Part shown: in pieces, positions 1 through 8,633 of the stretch
Numbering within the stretch: the first letter of the stretch is position 1
How the letters are laid out: the number at the start of each line of letters is the position of its first letter
Source: Acetoanaerobium pronyense
GTDB taxonomy: Bacteria > Bacillota > Clostridia > Peptostreptococcales > Filifactoraceae
Length of the DNA stretch: 64,000 bases
NCBI RefSeq assembly: GCF_017874355.1
Contig: NZ_JAGGLI010000003.1
Coordinates: 1-64,000, forward strand
Direction: 5' to 3'
The notes under the pieces: model-generated
The model's database searches: none
Seen by the model: only the letters and a program-made list of their open reading frames with translations
Told to the model about the DNA's origin: nothing
Translations under genes and position numbers: made by a program

Positions 1-207
<207 letters not shown>

Positions 208-350
208 ATCCTAAAACTCAGTTAAAATTAACTGACTTATTTCATAAATGGTGTTGCTTCAATTAAGAAGCTATTTATGGTTTACTATCCAGTTTTCAAG
301 GTTCATGTGTTGGCCACTTGGCCGTTTTGTTTTGCCCTCTCGCTGAGGAC
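208..350 (-). other. rRNA operon leader
   Basis: This non-coding stretch lies between the rrn promoter and the 16S start. On the minus strand it holds several short hairpins: GGCC-AAGT-GGCC near 311-322, GCTTC-TTAATT-GAAGC near 255-270 and CAGTTAA-TT-TTAACTG near 219-234. It also has the sequence TGAACCTTGAAAACTGG that is common in Firmicutes rRNA spacers and leaders. I read it as the processing and antitermination leader; no coding gene is supported. Confidence 0.7.
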
Positions 351-357
351 ATATATT

Positions 358-386
358 AATATATCATGCAGAAAAAAAAAAGTCAA
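358..386 (-). promoter_or_regulatory. rRNA operon promoter
   Basis: The minus strand has a -35 TTGACT at 381-386, a 17-base spacer and a -10 TATATT at 358-363, placing the transcription start near 350. The upstream flank (387-430) is AT-rich, as expected for a strong stable-RNA promoter. Confidence 0.8.
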
Positions 387-490
387 CACTATTCCTAAAG
401 TTTTTTTAAAACAATTCAATTCTAGAATAATTAAGAAATTTATCCATTCATAAAATCATAGATTATCTATATATCTTAAGTCTAGTTTAA

Positions 491-563
491 GCGAAAATAA
501 AAATAGCTATCAGAAAAATGTTACCCTGTAAAAGTTTCATTTTTTAACTGATAGCTATTTTAG
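491..563 (-). terminator. Terminator after nrdG
   Basis: A perfect 14-base inverted repeat has arms AAAATAGCTATCAG (500-513) and CTGATAGCTATTTT (548-561) around a 34-base loop, followed on the minus strand by a T-rich run. It begins a few bases after the nrdG stop and separates nrdDG from the rRNA operon. Confidence 0.75.
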
Positions 564-573
564 TATAATAATA

Positions 574-1107
574 TTATAGTAGAGTGATTTCCTGAGGACT
601 TCTATAATTTATTTCTGAAACAATTCCATTCATTGAAGCTTTGATGTCTATTATTCTTTGATTTGAAGACCCTACGAAGGGTTTTTCAATTGTTTTCTTA
701 TCTTTTATAAATTTTCCATCTACAAGAACATCTATATATTTTACAAGTTCTATCTTATATTGATCCTTAGATTCTAATATTTCTTCTAATGTATATCCTG
801 TAAAACACCATATATCAAGGCCTATGTCCTTAACTAGCTTTGCTAGTTCAAGAAAAGCCTGACTTTGATCCATGGGTTCGCCGCCAGAAAAAGTGACCCC
901 TTTGAGAAGAGGATTTCTTTTTATATCTTGAAAAACAGTCATTACTGTATATTCCTCTCCTGCAAAATAATTATGAGTTTGAGGATTATGACACCCATCA
1001 CATTTATGACTGCATCCTTGAGCAAAGACAACGTACCTCAGCCCTAAACCATCAACAATACTTTCTTTTGCTAAGCCACTTAATCTAAAGGTTTTCAATA
1101 TAATCAT
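574..1107 (-). CDS. nrdG: Anaerobic ribonucleoside-triphosphate reductase activating protein
   Basis: This is a radical-SAM activase that installs the glycyl radical on NrdD. The 177-residue length is normal for NrdG. The 4Fe-4S binding motif CxxxCxxC is C32, C36 and C39, in the sequence GCSHKCDGCHNPQT. A glycine-rich SAM-binding stretch FSGGEPM lies near residue 75. It starts 3 bases after the nrdD stop, so the two genes are translationally linked. An AAAGGA element overlaps the chosen ATG; a TTG three codons downstream has better spacing from it, so the start is slightly uncertain. Confidence 0.95.
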   Translation of the reverse strand: MIILKTFRLSGLAKESIVDGLGLRYVVFAQGCSHKCDGCHNPQTHNYFAGEEYTVMTVFQDIKRNPLLKGVTFSGGEPMDQSQAFLELAKLVKDIGLDIWCFTGYTLEEILESKDQYKIELVKYIDVLVDGKFIKDKKTIEKPFVGSSNQRIIDIKASMNGIVSEINYRSPQEITLL

Positions 1108-1110
1108 CCT

Positions 1111-3459
1111 TTACATATGTTTGATTCTATCATTTACTTCCGATTTTTTAGCATCATTAAATCTATCTAATGTCCCTACAAGATAACCTGTTATTCTTCT
1201 TATTCTTTCAAAAGGAATATCTTTTTCTTCTCTTCCACAGTTTGGACAAGTATCTCCTATTACACCACTAAATCCACAGACAGGATCTCTATCTAGTGGA
1301 TGATTGATACTCCCATATCCCATACCAGAATTTTTCATAGCCTTTATTATAGTTTCAAAGGCTTCAAGATTCGCTGATGGATTTCCATCTAGCTCTATAT
1401 AACTTATGTGTCCTGCATTTGTCAGTTCATGATATGGAGCTTCTATTTGTATTTTCTCAAATGCACTTAAGCTGTGGTATACAGGAACATGAAAAGAATT
1501 TGTATAATAATCTTTATCAGTTATTTTTTCAATTATTCCAAAGTTTTTTCTATCTATTCTTGTAAATCTCCCGGAAAGCCCTTCTGCTGGAGTTGCTATA
1601 AGAGAAAAATTAAGATTATATTCTTCGCTTTTTTTATCAATTTCACTTCTTATATATTTTATTATTTCAAAACCTAGCCTTCTAGAATCTTCATTTTCTC
1701 CATGATGACTACCAGTAAGGGCAATAAGGCACTCTGCAAGTCCTATAAAACCAAGGGTTAATGTACCCCCTTTAATAACTTCTCTAAGTTCATCATCCCA
1801 CCCTAATTCATCTGAATGCTTCCATACTCCTTGTCCCATAAGAAATGGGAAATTTTTAACCTTCTTGGATGCTTGGATTTCAAATCGTTCTAAAAGCTGT
1901 TCACTTATTAAATCAAGCTTTTCTTTTAATTCTTTAAAGAAGCCTTGCATGTCAGCCTCTTCCCTTTCTCCTGTGCATATACCATATTTTATACCTAACC
2001 TTGGTAAATTAAGTGTTGTAAAAGATAGATTTCCTCTTCCATATACCTGCTCTTCTCCACATACGTTTCCCATAACTCTAGTTCTGCAACCCATATAAAC
2101 AGCCTCTGTTTCAGGCTTTCCTTCCACATAATATTTTTTGTTGAAAGGAGCGTCAAGAAAGCTAAAATTCGGGAATAATCTTTTAGAAGAAACTCTCATT
2201 GCTAATTTAAATAAATCATAGTTCTTATCTTCTTTGTTTAAGTTTATCCCTTCTTTGACTTTAAAAATAAGAATCGGGAAAATTGGGGTTTCCCCATTTC
2301 CAAGTCCTCTTTCTTGAGAAAGCATAAGATTTTTTGAAACCATTCTTCCTTCTTCTGATGTATCTGTCCCAAAGTTTACACTTGAAAATGGAACTTGAGC
2401 TCCAGCTCTTGAATGCATAGTGTTGAGGTTATGGATAAATGCTTCCATGGCTTGATAGGTTTTTTTATCTGTTTCATAAACAGTTTCTTCATAAACAAAA
2501 TCTTGAATTTTCTTGACTTGTTCCTTTGAGATAGAATAAATGTCTGAAATCATAGAACATTCTTTCTCAGCCTCAGCCTCATTTCTTGAAATTTTCCCTG
2601 AATCTGAATCTTCAATTACTGATTTTAAAACCTTTATGGCATCTTCTCTTTTTTGTTCCTGATCAGAAATTATGGATAATGATTTGTATAAATTCTCTGC
2701 GTATAATTTTTTAAATGTCTTTCTAACTCCATCTGCTAAACCATAATCAAATGTAGGTATGGACTGTCCTCCATGCTGATCATTTTGATTAGACTGTATA
2801 GCAATTGCAGCAAGTGCTGCATAGCTCATTATATCTTGAGGTTCTCTTAAAAAACCATGTCCTGTAGAAAATCCATCTTTAAAAATATTTTCTAAATCTA
2901 TTTGACAGCAGGTTAATGTTCCCATATTTAAAAAATCCATATCATGGATATGGATTTCTCCACTTTCATGTGCTAATGAATGATTGTTTTTTATTATAAA
3001 GTTTTTGCAAAACTCTTTAGATACTGCACTCCCATACTGAAGCATAGTACCCATAGCAGTATTTCCGTTTATATTTGCATTTTCTCTTTTTATATCAGAA
3101 TCCTTTGCATCAAGGAATGTAATATCTTCTATAGTTTTCATAAGCCTCGATTTTGAATCTCTTATCCTGCTTCGCTCTGCCCTATAAAGTATGTAGGTTT
3201 GAGAGGTTTTTGCATGCCCTGTTTCTATAAGTACCTTAACTACTGAGTCTTGAATATCTTCAACTGAAGGAACCGTTCCTGCATATTTTCTATTAATGTG
3301 CTTGATTACTTCTTGAGTAAGCTCGGATGCTACTTGATAATCTGGAACTACACCTTCATTTCTTGCAACTTCAGATGCCGCTAAAAATATTGCTCTTGTT
3401 ATTTTTTCTTCATTAAAGGATATAAGCCTTCCATCTCGCTTTTTTACCTTATCTATCAT
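1111..3459 (-). CDS. nrdD: Anaerobic (class III) ribonucleoside-triphosphate reductase
   Basis: This oxygen-sensitive glycyl-radical enzyme makes deoxynucleotides from NTPs. An N-terminal ATP-cone (about residues 3-95, starting VKKRDGR) is the allosteric site. The glycyl-radical loop RITGY is at 755-759, so G758 should carry the radical. Near the C terminus the zinc region reads DPVCG...CPNCG; C728, C738 and C741 are present, and the position that would complete the first CxxC is D725. The 782-residue length is usual with an ATP-cone. It is the first gene of nrdDG, with a good GGAAAGG ribosome site, and its leader carries NrdR-like boxes. Confidence 0.97.
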   Translation of the reverse strand: MIDKVKKRDGRLISFNEEKITRAIFLAASEVARNEGVVPDYQVASELTQEVIKHINRKYAGTVPSVEDIQDSVVKVLIETGHAKTSQTYILYRAERSRIRDSKSRLMKTIEDITFLDAKDSDIKRENANINGNTAMGTMLQYGSAVSKEFCKNFIIKNNHSLAHESGEIHIHDMDFLNMGTLTCCQIDLENIFKDGFSTGHGFLREPQDIMSYAALAAIAIQSNQNDQHGGQSIPTFDYGLADGVRKTFKKLYAENLYKSLSIISDQEQKREDAIKVLKSVIEDSDSGKISRNEAEAEKECSMISDIYSISKEQVKKIQDFVYEETVYETDKKTYQAMEAFIHNLNTMHSRAGAQVPFSSVNFGTDTSEEGRMVSKNLMLSQERGLGNGETPIFPILIFKVKEGINLNKEDKNYDLFKLAMRVSSKRLFPNFSFLDAPFNKKYYVEGKPETEAVYMGCRTRVMGNVCGEEQVYGRGNLSFTTLNLPRLGIKYGICTGEREEADMQGFFKELKEKLDLISEQLLERFEIQASKKVKNFPFLMGQGVWKHSDELGWDDELREVIKGGTLTLGFIGLAECLIALTGSHHGENEDSRRLGFEIIKYIRSEIDKKSEEYNLNFSLIATPAEGLSGRFTRIDRKNFGIIEKITDKDYYTNSFHVPVYHSLSAFEKIQIEAPYHELTNAGHISYIELDGNPSANLEAFETIIKAMKNSGMGYGSINHPLDRDPVCGFSGVIGDTCPNCGREEKDIPFERIRRITGYLVGTLDRFNDAKKSEVNDRIKHM

Positions 3460-3472
3460 ACCTTTCCCCTTT

Positions 3473-3519
3473 CCACATGATGTTGTATGTTGTTTCTAAC
3501 CGGACACTACATATGGTAT
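3473..3519 (-). promoter_or_regulatory. Two NrdR-like boxes upstream of nrdD
   Basis: ACACTACATATGGTAT at 3504-3519 matches a symmetric NrdR box (ACACTATATATAGTGT) at 13 of 16 positions. A weaker partner, CCACATGATGTTGTAT, lies at 3473-3488. Their starts are 31 bases apart, about three helical turns, the usual arrangement of paired NrdR boxes. Both lie just downstream of the predicted nrdD transcription start, where a repressor could block expression. The regulator gene nrdR is at 52255-52719. Confidence 0.65.
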
Positions 3520-3530
3520 TCATAACTATT

Positions 3531-3559
3531 AGAGTAGCAATTTCTATGTATGTAGTCAA
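3531..3559 (-). promoter_or_regulatory. nrdDG promoter
   Basis: The minus strand has -35 TTGACT (3554-3559), 17 bases, and -10 TACTCT (3531-3536). The predicted start near 3524 falls directly beside the NrdR-like boxes. Confidence 0.65.
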
Positions 3560-3600
3560 CTCTTGATATTTTGGATTTTTCATGTATGAGGTGCCTTTTT

Positions 3601-3629
3601 CAAATAAAAAGAAGGGCATTTCTGCCCTA
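3601..3629 (-). terminator. Terminator after cobQ
   Basis: The hairpin AGGGCA-GAAA-TGCCCT (3613-3628) overlaps the cobQ stop codon and is followed on the minus strand by TTCTTTTTATTTG. Confidence 0.75.
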
Positions 3630-5147
3630 TACTCCTTTTTCTAAAATTTCATATATTTTTTCTATATCAACATGTTTTTTTACATGCTCTGCTAATTTGT
3701 CGTATTCTTTTTCTTTAAATTCTTTATATGATATATCCGCATCTTCTTTTTTATCAATTCCTTTTGATTCTTTAATATTATTTAAAATAATATTTGTAAA
3801 TTCTCGTGAATCAAATATTCCATGAAGATATGTACCTATGACATTTCCTTGCTCGTTTATACTTCCTTCACAGTAATTAACTTCCTGTCCTAATTTTTCA
3901 TTAATAGATATAGCTCCAGATTCATTTTTACTTCTACCGCAGTGTATCTCATATCCTTCTATTTTTACGTCATTTAGGCCTTTAAATACTCCACTCTTGA
4001 TATCAAAATTTATATTTCCTTTAACTCTTGTAGTTTCTTTTTCCTCTTCAAAGACAGTTTCTATGTCAAGAATTGACATTCCAGCTATTTCTTTGATTCC
4101 ACACTCTATGCCTTCTGGATCCATTATCTTTTTCCCAAGCATTTGATATCCTCCACATATCCCAAATACAGGAACACCACTTTTGTGCTTTCTGATAATT
4201 TGTTCTTCTAATCCAGACTCTCTAAGAGCTATCAAATCTTCTATAGTATTTTTTGTTCCAGGTATTATAATAAGATCTGCATCCCCAATGGATTCATTTA
4301 AACCTACATATTTAAGACTTAAATCCTCGAAGGTATTAAATACATCAAAATCTGTAAAATTAGATATATGAGGAAGCTTTATCACTTTTATATTTACAGA
4401 TTTATCACTTTGAGCCTTTAAATTGAACCTATCCGTAAGAGAATCTTCATCCTCTATATTTATATCACAATATGGTATTACTCCAAGAACTGGTAGATCT
4501 ATCAGCTCTTCTAGCATCTTAAGACCTGGCTTTAATATCTCCAAATCTCCTCTAAATTTATTAATTACAACCCCTTTTACAAATTTCTTTTCTTGGTCTG
4601 TAAGAAGCATATATGTGCCATAAAGAGATGCAAATACTCCGCCTCTATCTATATCTCCGATTAAAACTACGGGACTCTGGGCAATTTCAGCCATTCCCAT
4701 ATTCACAAAATCATTTTCTCTAAGGTTTATCTCAGCTGGGCTGCCAGCTCCTTCTATTACTATTATATCGTTTTCACTTGAAAGGGATTCATATGCATCT
4801 ATCACTGTATTTCTTAGGGATGATTTTTCTTTATGGTAAGTTGATGCATCTAAATTATCTTTTACTTTCCCCATTACTATAACTTGTGATTTTTTGTCAG
4901 TAGTGGGTTTTAAAAGCACTGGATTCATTCTGACATCTGGCTCAACTTTTGCAGCTTCAGCCTGTACTACTTGAGCTCTTCCCATTTCTTTTCCATCTTT
5001 TGTTATAAATGAATTTAGGGCCATATTTTGAGATTTAAAGGGTGAAACTATATGTCTATCATTTGAAAATATCCTACAAAAAGCTGCGGTTATAATACTT
5101 TTTCCAACGCCTGATGCAGTACCTTGAAACATTATTGACTTAGCCAT
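3627..5147 (-). CDS. cobQ: Cobyric acid synthase
   Basis: This enzyme amidates four side chains of adenosylcobyrinic a,c-diamide using glutamine and ATP, late in cobalamin synthesis. The N-terminal P-loop-like dethiobiotin-synthetase fold shows GTASGVGKS (residues 10-18). The C-terminal class I glutamine amidotransferase has its nucleophile cysteine in GICGGYQMLG near residue 332 and a downstream histidine in YLHGIFD. The 506-residue length is normal. No other cobalamin gene and no B12 riboswitch is visible nearby; it has its own promoter and terminator, so it appears as a single-gene unit. Confidence 0.95.
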   Translation of the reverse strand: MAKSIMFQGTASGVGKSIITAAFCRIFSNDRHIVSPFKSQNMALNSFITKDGKEMGRAQVVQAEAAKVEPDVRMNPVLLKPTTDKKSQVIVMGKVKDNLDASTYHKEKSSLRNTVIDAYESLSSENDIIVIEGAGSPAEINLRENDFVNMGMAEIAQSPVVLIGDIDRGGVFASLYGTYMLLTDQEKKFVKGVVINKFRGDLEILKPGLKMLEELIDLPVLGVIPYCDINIEDEDSLTDRFNLKAQSDKSVNIKVIKLPHISNFTDFDVFNTFEDLSLKYVGLNESIGDADLIIIPGTKNTIEDLIALRESGLEEQIIRKHKSGVPVFGICGGYQMLGKKIMDPEGIECGIKEIAGMSILDIETVFEEEKETTRVKGNINFDIKSGVFKGLNDVKIEGYEIHCGRSKNESGAISINEKLGQEVNYCEGSINEQGNVIGTYLHGIFDSREFTNIILNNIKESKGIDKKEDADISYKEFKEKEYDKLAEHVKKHVDIEKIYEILEKGV

Positions 5148-5181
5148 TTACAGTCCTCCAAACAAATATTAAGTTGTATTT

Positions 5182-5210
5182 AGTATATAACTAAAATCAA
5201 CTTCAATCAA
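5182..5210 (-). promoter_or_regulatory. cobQ promoter
   Basis: The minus strand has -35 TTGATT (5205-5210), overlapping the stop of the upstream gene, 17 bases, and -10 TATACT (5182-5187). Confidence 0.6.
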
Positions 5211-6180
5211 TATCTCCTAAAATATAGTAATTTGGAGATATCTCAAGACCTGCACAAAAACCAATATCTTCATATAAAAGTCCTTCTTTATTTCCAATTA
5301 CTCTAATTTTAATCTCTGAGTCAAGACTTTCTTTTATAGTTCTTTCCATACCACCTTTTTGAGGCGCTTTTAGGGGTGTACCTCCCTTATTTTTAGCTTC
5401 TATTTTTATAGTATAATCTTTGTCAATGACATCAAGAGAAAGAATGTTGTTTTCATATTTAAGATTTTTTATGGTGTTTTTATTATATGTGGAAAATAAT
5501 AAATTACTATCCTTTATGGAAAAAAAACCTATCAGTCCTACAAACTCTCCTGTAAGCCATGGTATTTTAGCAACAGATAGCATAAATGCGGCATCTTTTC
5601 TTTTAAAAGAGTTTGACTGCATCCAGATCCACTCTGAAGGAAATGATGTACCCCAGTCCTTTTCGATGTAGCCAGTCCCTTCATTAAAATCCAATACCTC
5701 CCCATTTATTTCGAGTTTTCCTTCAATAGTATGAATCATTGACACTACAGCATGAGAGCACTCCATAAACGGAGCAAATGAATAAGGACCCATTATATTA
5801 GGCCTTACTAAATTTGATGGATATTCTCTTAAATTTTTAAATCGAAGACTTCCTTTTGCTTTCAATTCCTTTTCATCTATATCTATCTCTATCTTATCTT
5901 TTTGAAAGAAATTGTTCTTTATTTGTACATTAAAAGGACCCTCTTTATAGCTGAAATCCTCTGTTTCATATTTTATATAATAGTTTTTATCATCATTTGA
6001 TATGAAAACCTGAATAAAACTGCATTCTTCATTTTCACCTTTAGAAATTCCTGGTATTATTGCCATTACAGTTTTTCTGTCTTTAGATACTAGCTTAAAG
6101 TACCAGCCTTCAAAATACTCTTTATTTTTAGTTCCTTGAAATCTTGTTGGATCCATTATTTTATTCATTCTTTTAAGCAT
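5203..6180 (-). CDS. Tocopherol-cyclase-like family protein
   Basis: The protein (325 residues) has the hallmark stretches of the tocopherol cyclase-like family: FEGWYFK near residue 23, a PSNL..PNIMGPYSF segment in the middle, and GYIEKDWGTSFPSEWIW near residue 170. The family is a two-lipocalin-like beta-barrel fold; plant and cyanobacterial members cyclise prenylquinones, but the role of the clostridial members is unknown to me. No signal peptide or membrane helix is seen, so it is probably cytoplasmic. It has its own promoter and a GGGGGA ribosome site 6 bases before the ATG. Function is not assigned. Confidence 0.8.
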   Translation of the reverse strand: MLKRMNKIMDPTRFQGTKNKEYFEGWYFKLVSKDRKTVMAIIPGISKGENEECSFIQVFISNDDKNYYIKYETEDFSYKEGPFNVQIKNNFFQKDKIEIDIDEKELKAKGSLRFKNLREYPSNLVRPNIMGPYSFAPFMECSHAVVSMIHTIEGKLEINGEVLDFNEGTGYIEKDWGTSFPSEWIWMQSNSFKRKDAAFMLSVAKIPWLTGEFVGLIGFFSIKDSNLLFSTYNKNTIKNLKYENNILSLDVIDKDYTIKIEAKNKGGTPLKAPQKGGMERTIKESLDSEIKIRVIGNKEGLLYEDIGFCAGLEISPNYYILGDID

Positions 6181-6200
6181 ACTCTTCCCCCTTTAAAATA

Positions 6201-6229
6201 ATAGTAGGTTTATACCCAATTAAAATCAA
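6201..6229 (-). promoter_or_regulatory. Promoter of the tocopherol-cyclase-like gene
   Basis: The minus strand has -35 TTGATT (6224-6229), 17 bases, and -10 TACTAT (6201-6206), only about 20 bases before the start codon. Confidence 0.55.
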
Positions 6230-6268
6230 AATCAAATATACAAATTAATTTAAGGGAGATATGCAAAA

Positions 6269-7069
6269 CTACATTTTTCCAGCTTTTTCTGCGCAAGTTT
6301 TCATAGCTTCTATTACTGCATTTCTTAAGCCATTTTTTTCTAATGTTGCTACGGCCTCAATTGTAGTTCCTCCTGGTGAGCATACCATATCTTTAAGCTC
6401 TCCTGGATGCTTTCCTGTTTCTAATACCATTTTTGCACTTCCCATTACTGACTGAGCCGCAAACTTATATGCTTTATCTCTTGGTAAACCTTGCATTACA
6501 GCGGCATCTGCCATAGCTTCAATAAACATAAATACATATGCAGGAGATGATCCACTAACTGCAACTACCGCATCAAAATGCTTCTCTTCTATTTCTTCAA
6601 CCAGGCTAAATGTCCCTAATATTTTTTTCAGGAGATTTAACTCATCTACATCTATTTTAGAATTCGGACATATAGCTGTTACTCCTGAACTGACAAGAGA
6701 TGGGGTATTAGGCATTGTCCTTAAAATTTTAACACCTTTTTTAAAGCATTCCTCTATCTTTGATAGAGTTTTCCCAGGAGCCATAGTAACTATAATAGAC
6801 TCAAGTGATATAACATCTCTTATTTCTTCAATGATTTTTTCATACATATCTGGTTTTACTCCAAGAAATATTATGTCACTTTTTTCTGCAATCTCTTTAT
6901 TATCTAAGGTAATATCTATTTTATATTCAGCTTTTGTTTGTTCTAATTTCTTTATATCTCTTGCACTGGCTATTATATCTAATTCATGAGATATATTAGA
7001 GGACTTAATTCCTCCAATTATAGCTTTAGACATATTTCCACAGCCTATAAATCCAATTTTTTTATTCAT
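6269..7069 (-). CDS. proC: Pyrroline-5-carboxylate reductase
   Basis: The enzyme performs the last step of proline synthesis, reducing pyrroline-5-carboxylate with NAD(P)H. The N-terminal Rossmann motif GFIGCGNMSKAI starts at residue 5. The family signature near the C terminus is seen in VCSPGGTTIEA. The length of 266 residues is typical. A strong ribosome site AAGGAG precedes the ATG. It follows the small membrane-protein gene, from which a terminator separates it, so its promoter was not located. Confidence 0.95.
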   Translation of the reverse strand: MNKKIGFIGCGNMSKAIIGGIKSSNISHELDIIASARDIKKLEQTKAEYKIDITLDNKEIAEKSDIIFLGVKPDMYEKIIEEIRDVISLESIIVTMAPGKTLSKIEECFKKGVKILRTMPNTPSLVSSGVTAICPNSKIDVDELNLLKKILGTFSLVEEIEEKHFDAVVAVSGSSPAYVFMFIEAMADAAVMQGLPRDKAYKFAAQSVMGSAKMVLETGKHPGELKDMVCSPGGTTIEAVATLEKNGLRNAVIEAMKTCAEKAGKM

Positions 7070-7100
7070 AAAACTCTCCTTATATTTATATTTTTATGCA

Positions 7101-7133
7101 AACAAAAATCCTACTTTAGTTATTGTAGGATTT
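7101..7133 (-). terminator. Terminator after the small membrane-protein gene
   Basis: A nine-base stem AAATCCTAC (7106-7114) / GTAGGATTT (7125-7133) has a 10-base loop and is followed on the minus strand by TTTTTGTTTG. Confidence 0.65.
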
Positions 7134-7151
7134 GTATTTTTAGAATTTTTA

Positions 7152-7430
7152 TTATCTTGATATTCTATTGCTTCTTCTATAATCTTCATATGATTGATAT
7201 GAAAAACTTTCCCCGGCTGCCTTTTTATATCTAACTTGACTATTTGAACTGGACTCACTAACAGTTCTCTTAGTTTTTTGTACAGGCATACCAACTTTTT
7301 CTCTGACAAGTACTTGGGAAGCTTTGTTGTCATGAAATAGCTCTATGTAAATAAATTTAAAAAAATTAGAGCATAATATCACTATAGAAAATACACACAT
7401 CCAGCTTATAACCATTCCCAAACTCATCAC
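7152..7430 (-). CDS. Small putative membrane protein of unknown function
   Basis: The reading frame encodes up to 92 residues. It begins with a hydrophobic stretch (about residues 3-28, VISWMCVFSIVILCSNF) that could be one membrane helix, followed by a basic, serine- and tyrosine-rich hydrophilic tail. I do not recognise a family. It sits alone between two terminators. The start is uncertain: GTG at 7430 and ATG at 7427 overlap the only Shine-Dalgarno-like GGGGTG, while the ATG at 7415 has little upstream support. An overlapping 79-residue frame was judged less likely because it lacks such a structure. Confidence 0.5.
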   Translation of the reverse strand: MMSLGMVISWMCVFSIVILCSNFFKFIYIELFHDNKASQVLVREKVGMPVQKTKRTVSESSSNSQVRYKKAAGESFSYQSYEDYRRSNRISR

Positions 7431-7621
7431 CCCAATTTTCGTAAATTTTAAACCCTTTACAAGAGTCTATTTTACAAGTATTCTATGAATTTTTTGTTTT
7501 CCCTTCTTTGTTTTTTAAAAAAAATCTTATTTTAGAAAAGTTAAATCCTATTCCCTATTTTTTTTAATTCTTAAGAACTATGTTACCTTTTCTTATTCTC
7601 TTTTTAGGATTTTAGCTTTTA

Positions 7622-7693
7622 TAGAAAAACATCCCTTTGATAAATTACAAGCAAGGTATTAGCCTCACTAAACAATTTATCAAAGGGACGTTT
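7622..7693 (-). terminator. Terminator of the recG-rsmD-coaD operon
   Basis: A 20-base inverted repeat (7627-7646 and 7674-7693, one wobble pair; core CCCTTTGATAAATT) has a 27-base loop and is followed on the minus strand by TTTTTCTAT. It begins next to the stop of the coiled-coil gene. The rest of the 7431-7626 gap is AT-rich, and I see no gene in it. Confidence 0.75.
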
Positions 7694-7695
7694 AA

Positions 7696-8145
7696 TTACA
7701 TTTCAAAGTCTCTTAATTCCTGCATATTTTTCTGAACTCTAGAATTTAGTTTCCCTATATCAGATTCTACTTTTTTGAGAATTTCAAGGGCATATTCTTT
7801 AGCTCCTTCTTTTATTTCTTTTCCTTGTTCTTTAGCAGCTCGTATAATTTCTTTTGCATTTTCCTCTGCTTTTTTTGTAATTTCATGGTCAGAAACTTTT
7901 TCTTTGATATACTCTTCGGAGTCCTTTATTGCTTTTTCCGCTTCACGTTGTGCATCATCTATTATTCTTTGTCTTTCTACATTAATCCATTCGGCTTGCT
8001 TGAGCTCATCAGGAAGTCCTATCCTAATATCCCTTATTAGTTCCAAGGCTTTTCCTTTATCTACAAGAACTTTATTTCCAAGAGGCATTTTAGAACTTTC
8101 TTCTATCATATCTTCTAATATTTCTAAAAGATTTAGTACTTCCAT
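7696..8145 (-). CDS. Coiled-coil protein, ATP synthase B-subunit-like
   Basis: This 149-residue, highly charged helical protein has a predicted long coiled coil rich in alanine, lysine and glutamate (about residues 55-140), resembling the stalk of F-type or V-type ATPase subunits. There is no membrane helix, so it is not a true AtpF. Genes like this commonly follow coaD in Clostridia and are labelled ATPase, but no catalytic motif is visible. It is the last gene of its operon, 1 base after coaD, and ends just before a terminator. The exact function is unknown. Confidence 0.75.
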   Translation of the reverse strand: MEVLNLLEILEDMIEESSKMPLGNKVLVDKGKALELIRDIRIGLPDELKQAEWINVERQRIIDDAQREAEKAIKDSEEYIKEKVSDHEITKKAEENAKEIIRAAKEQGKEIKEGAKEYALEILKKVESDIGKLNSRVQKNMQELRDFEM

Positions 8146-8146
8146 T

Positions 8147-8632
8147 TTATTCCCCCCTTAACTTTTCTTTCATCTTAATTATAGCATATTCAGGAACCAA
8201 TCCTTCTATTTTTCCATCAAATCTTGCAACTTCTTTAACTATGCTAGAACTTAAATAAGAATGCTCTGCACTAGTAGTTAGAAATACAGTTTCAACTTTT
8301 TCACTAAGCTTTCTGTTCATTTGAGCCATTTGCATCTCAAACTCAAAGTCAGAAACTGCTCTTAGTCCTCTTACTATAGCATCTATACCCTTATCATCAC
8401 AATAATCTACAAGGAGTCCAGAAAAACTATCAAAACTTATATTATTTAGGCCTTGTACACTTTGCTCCAATATATCGATTCTCTCTTCTAAGGTGAACAT
8501 AGACTTTTTTCTATCATTTACAAGAACTGCTACAATAAGATGATCAAATACCTTTGAAGCTCTTTTAATCACATCTATATGTCCATTTGTAACTGGATCA
8601 AAACTTCCCGGGTATACAGCTATTTTCCCCAA
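8147..8632 (-). CDS. coaD: Pantetheine-phosphate adenylyltransferase
   Basis: The enzyme converts 4'-phosphopantetheine and ATP to dephospho-CoA. The nucleotidyltransferase signature YPGSFDPVTNGHIDVI is at the N terminus, with the catalytic TxGH reading as T-N-G-H, and the C-terminal SSSIVKE motif is present. I chose a TTG at 8632: AGAGGA lies 9 bases upstream and the protein then begins MGKIAVYPG, as in the family. The frame is open to an ATG at 8650, which would overlap the rsmD end by 17 bases. Confidence 0.92.
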   Translation of the reverse strand: MGKIAVYPGSFDPVTNGHIDVIKRASKVFDHLIVAVLVNDRKKSMFTLEERIDILEQSVQGLNNISFDSFSGLLVDYCDDKGIDAIVRGLRAVSDFEFEMQMAQMNRKLSEKVETVFLTTSAEHSYLSSSIVKEVARFDGKIEGLVPEYAIIKMKEKLRGE

Positions 8633-8633
8633 T

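Noticed and set aside
7094-7333. 79-residue minus-strand frame
   Set aside because: It overlaps the better-supported small membrane-protein frame and runs through a terminator hairpin.
7775-8161. 128-residue plus-strand frame
   Set aside because: It is the antisense shadow of the coiled-coil gene, with low-complexity Ser/Ile/Phe composition.
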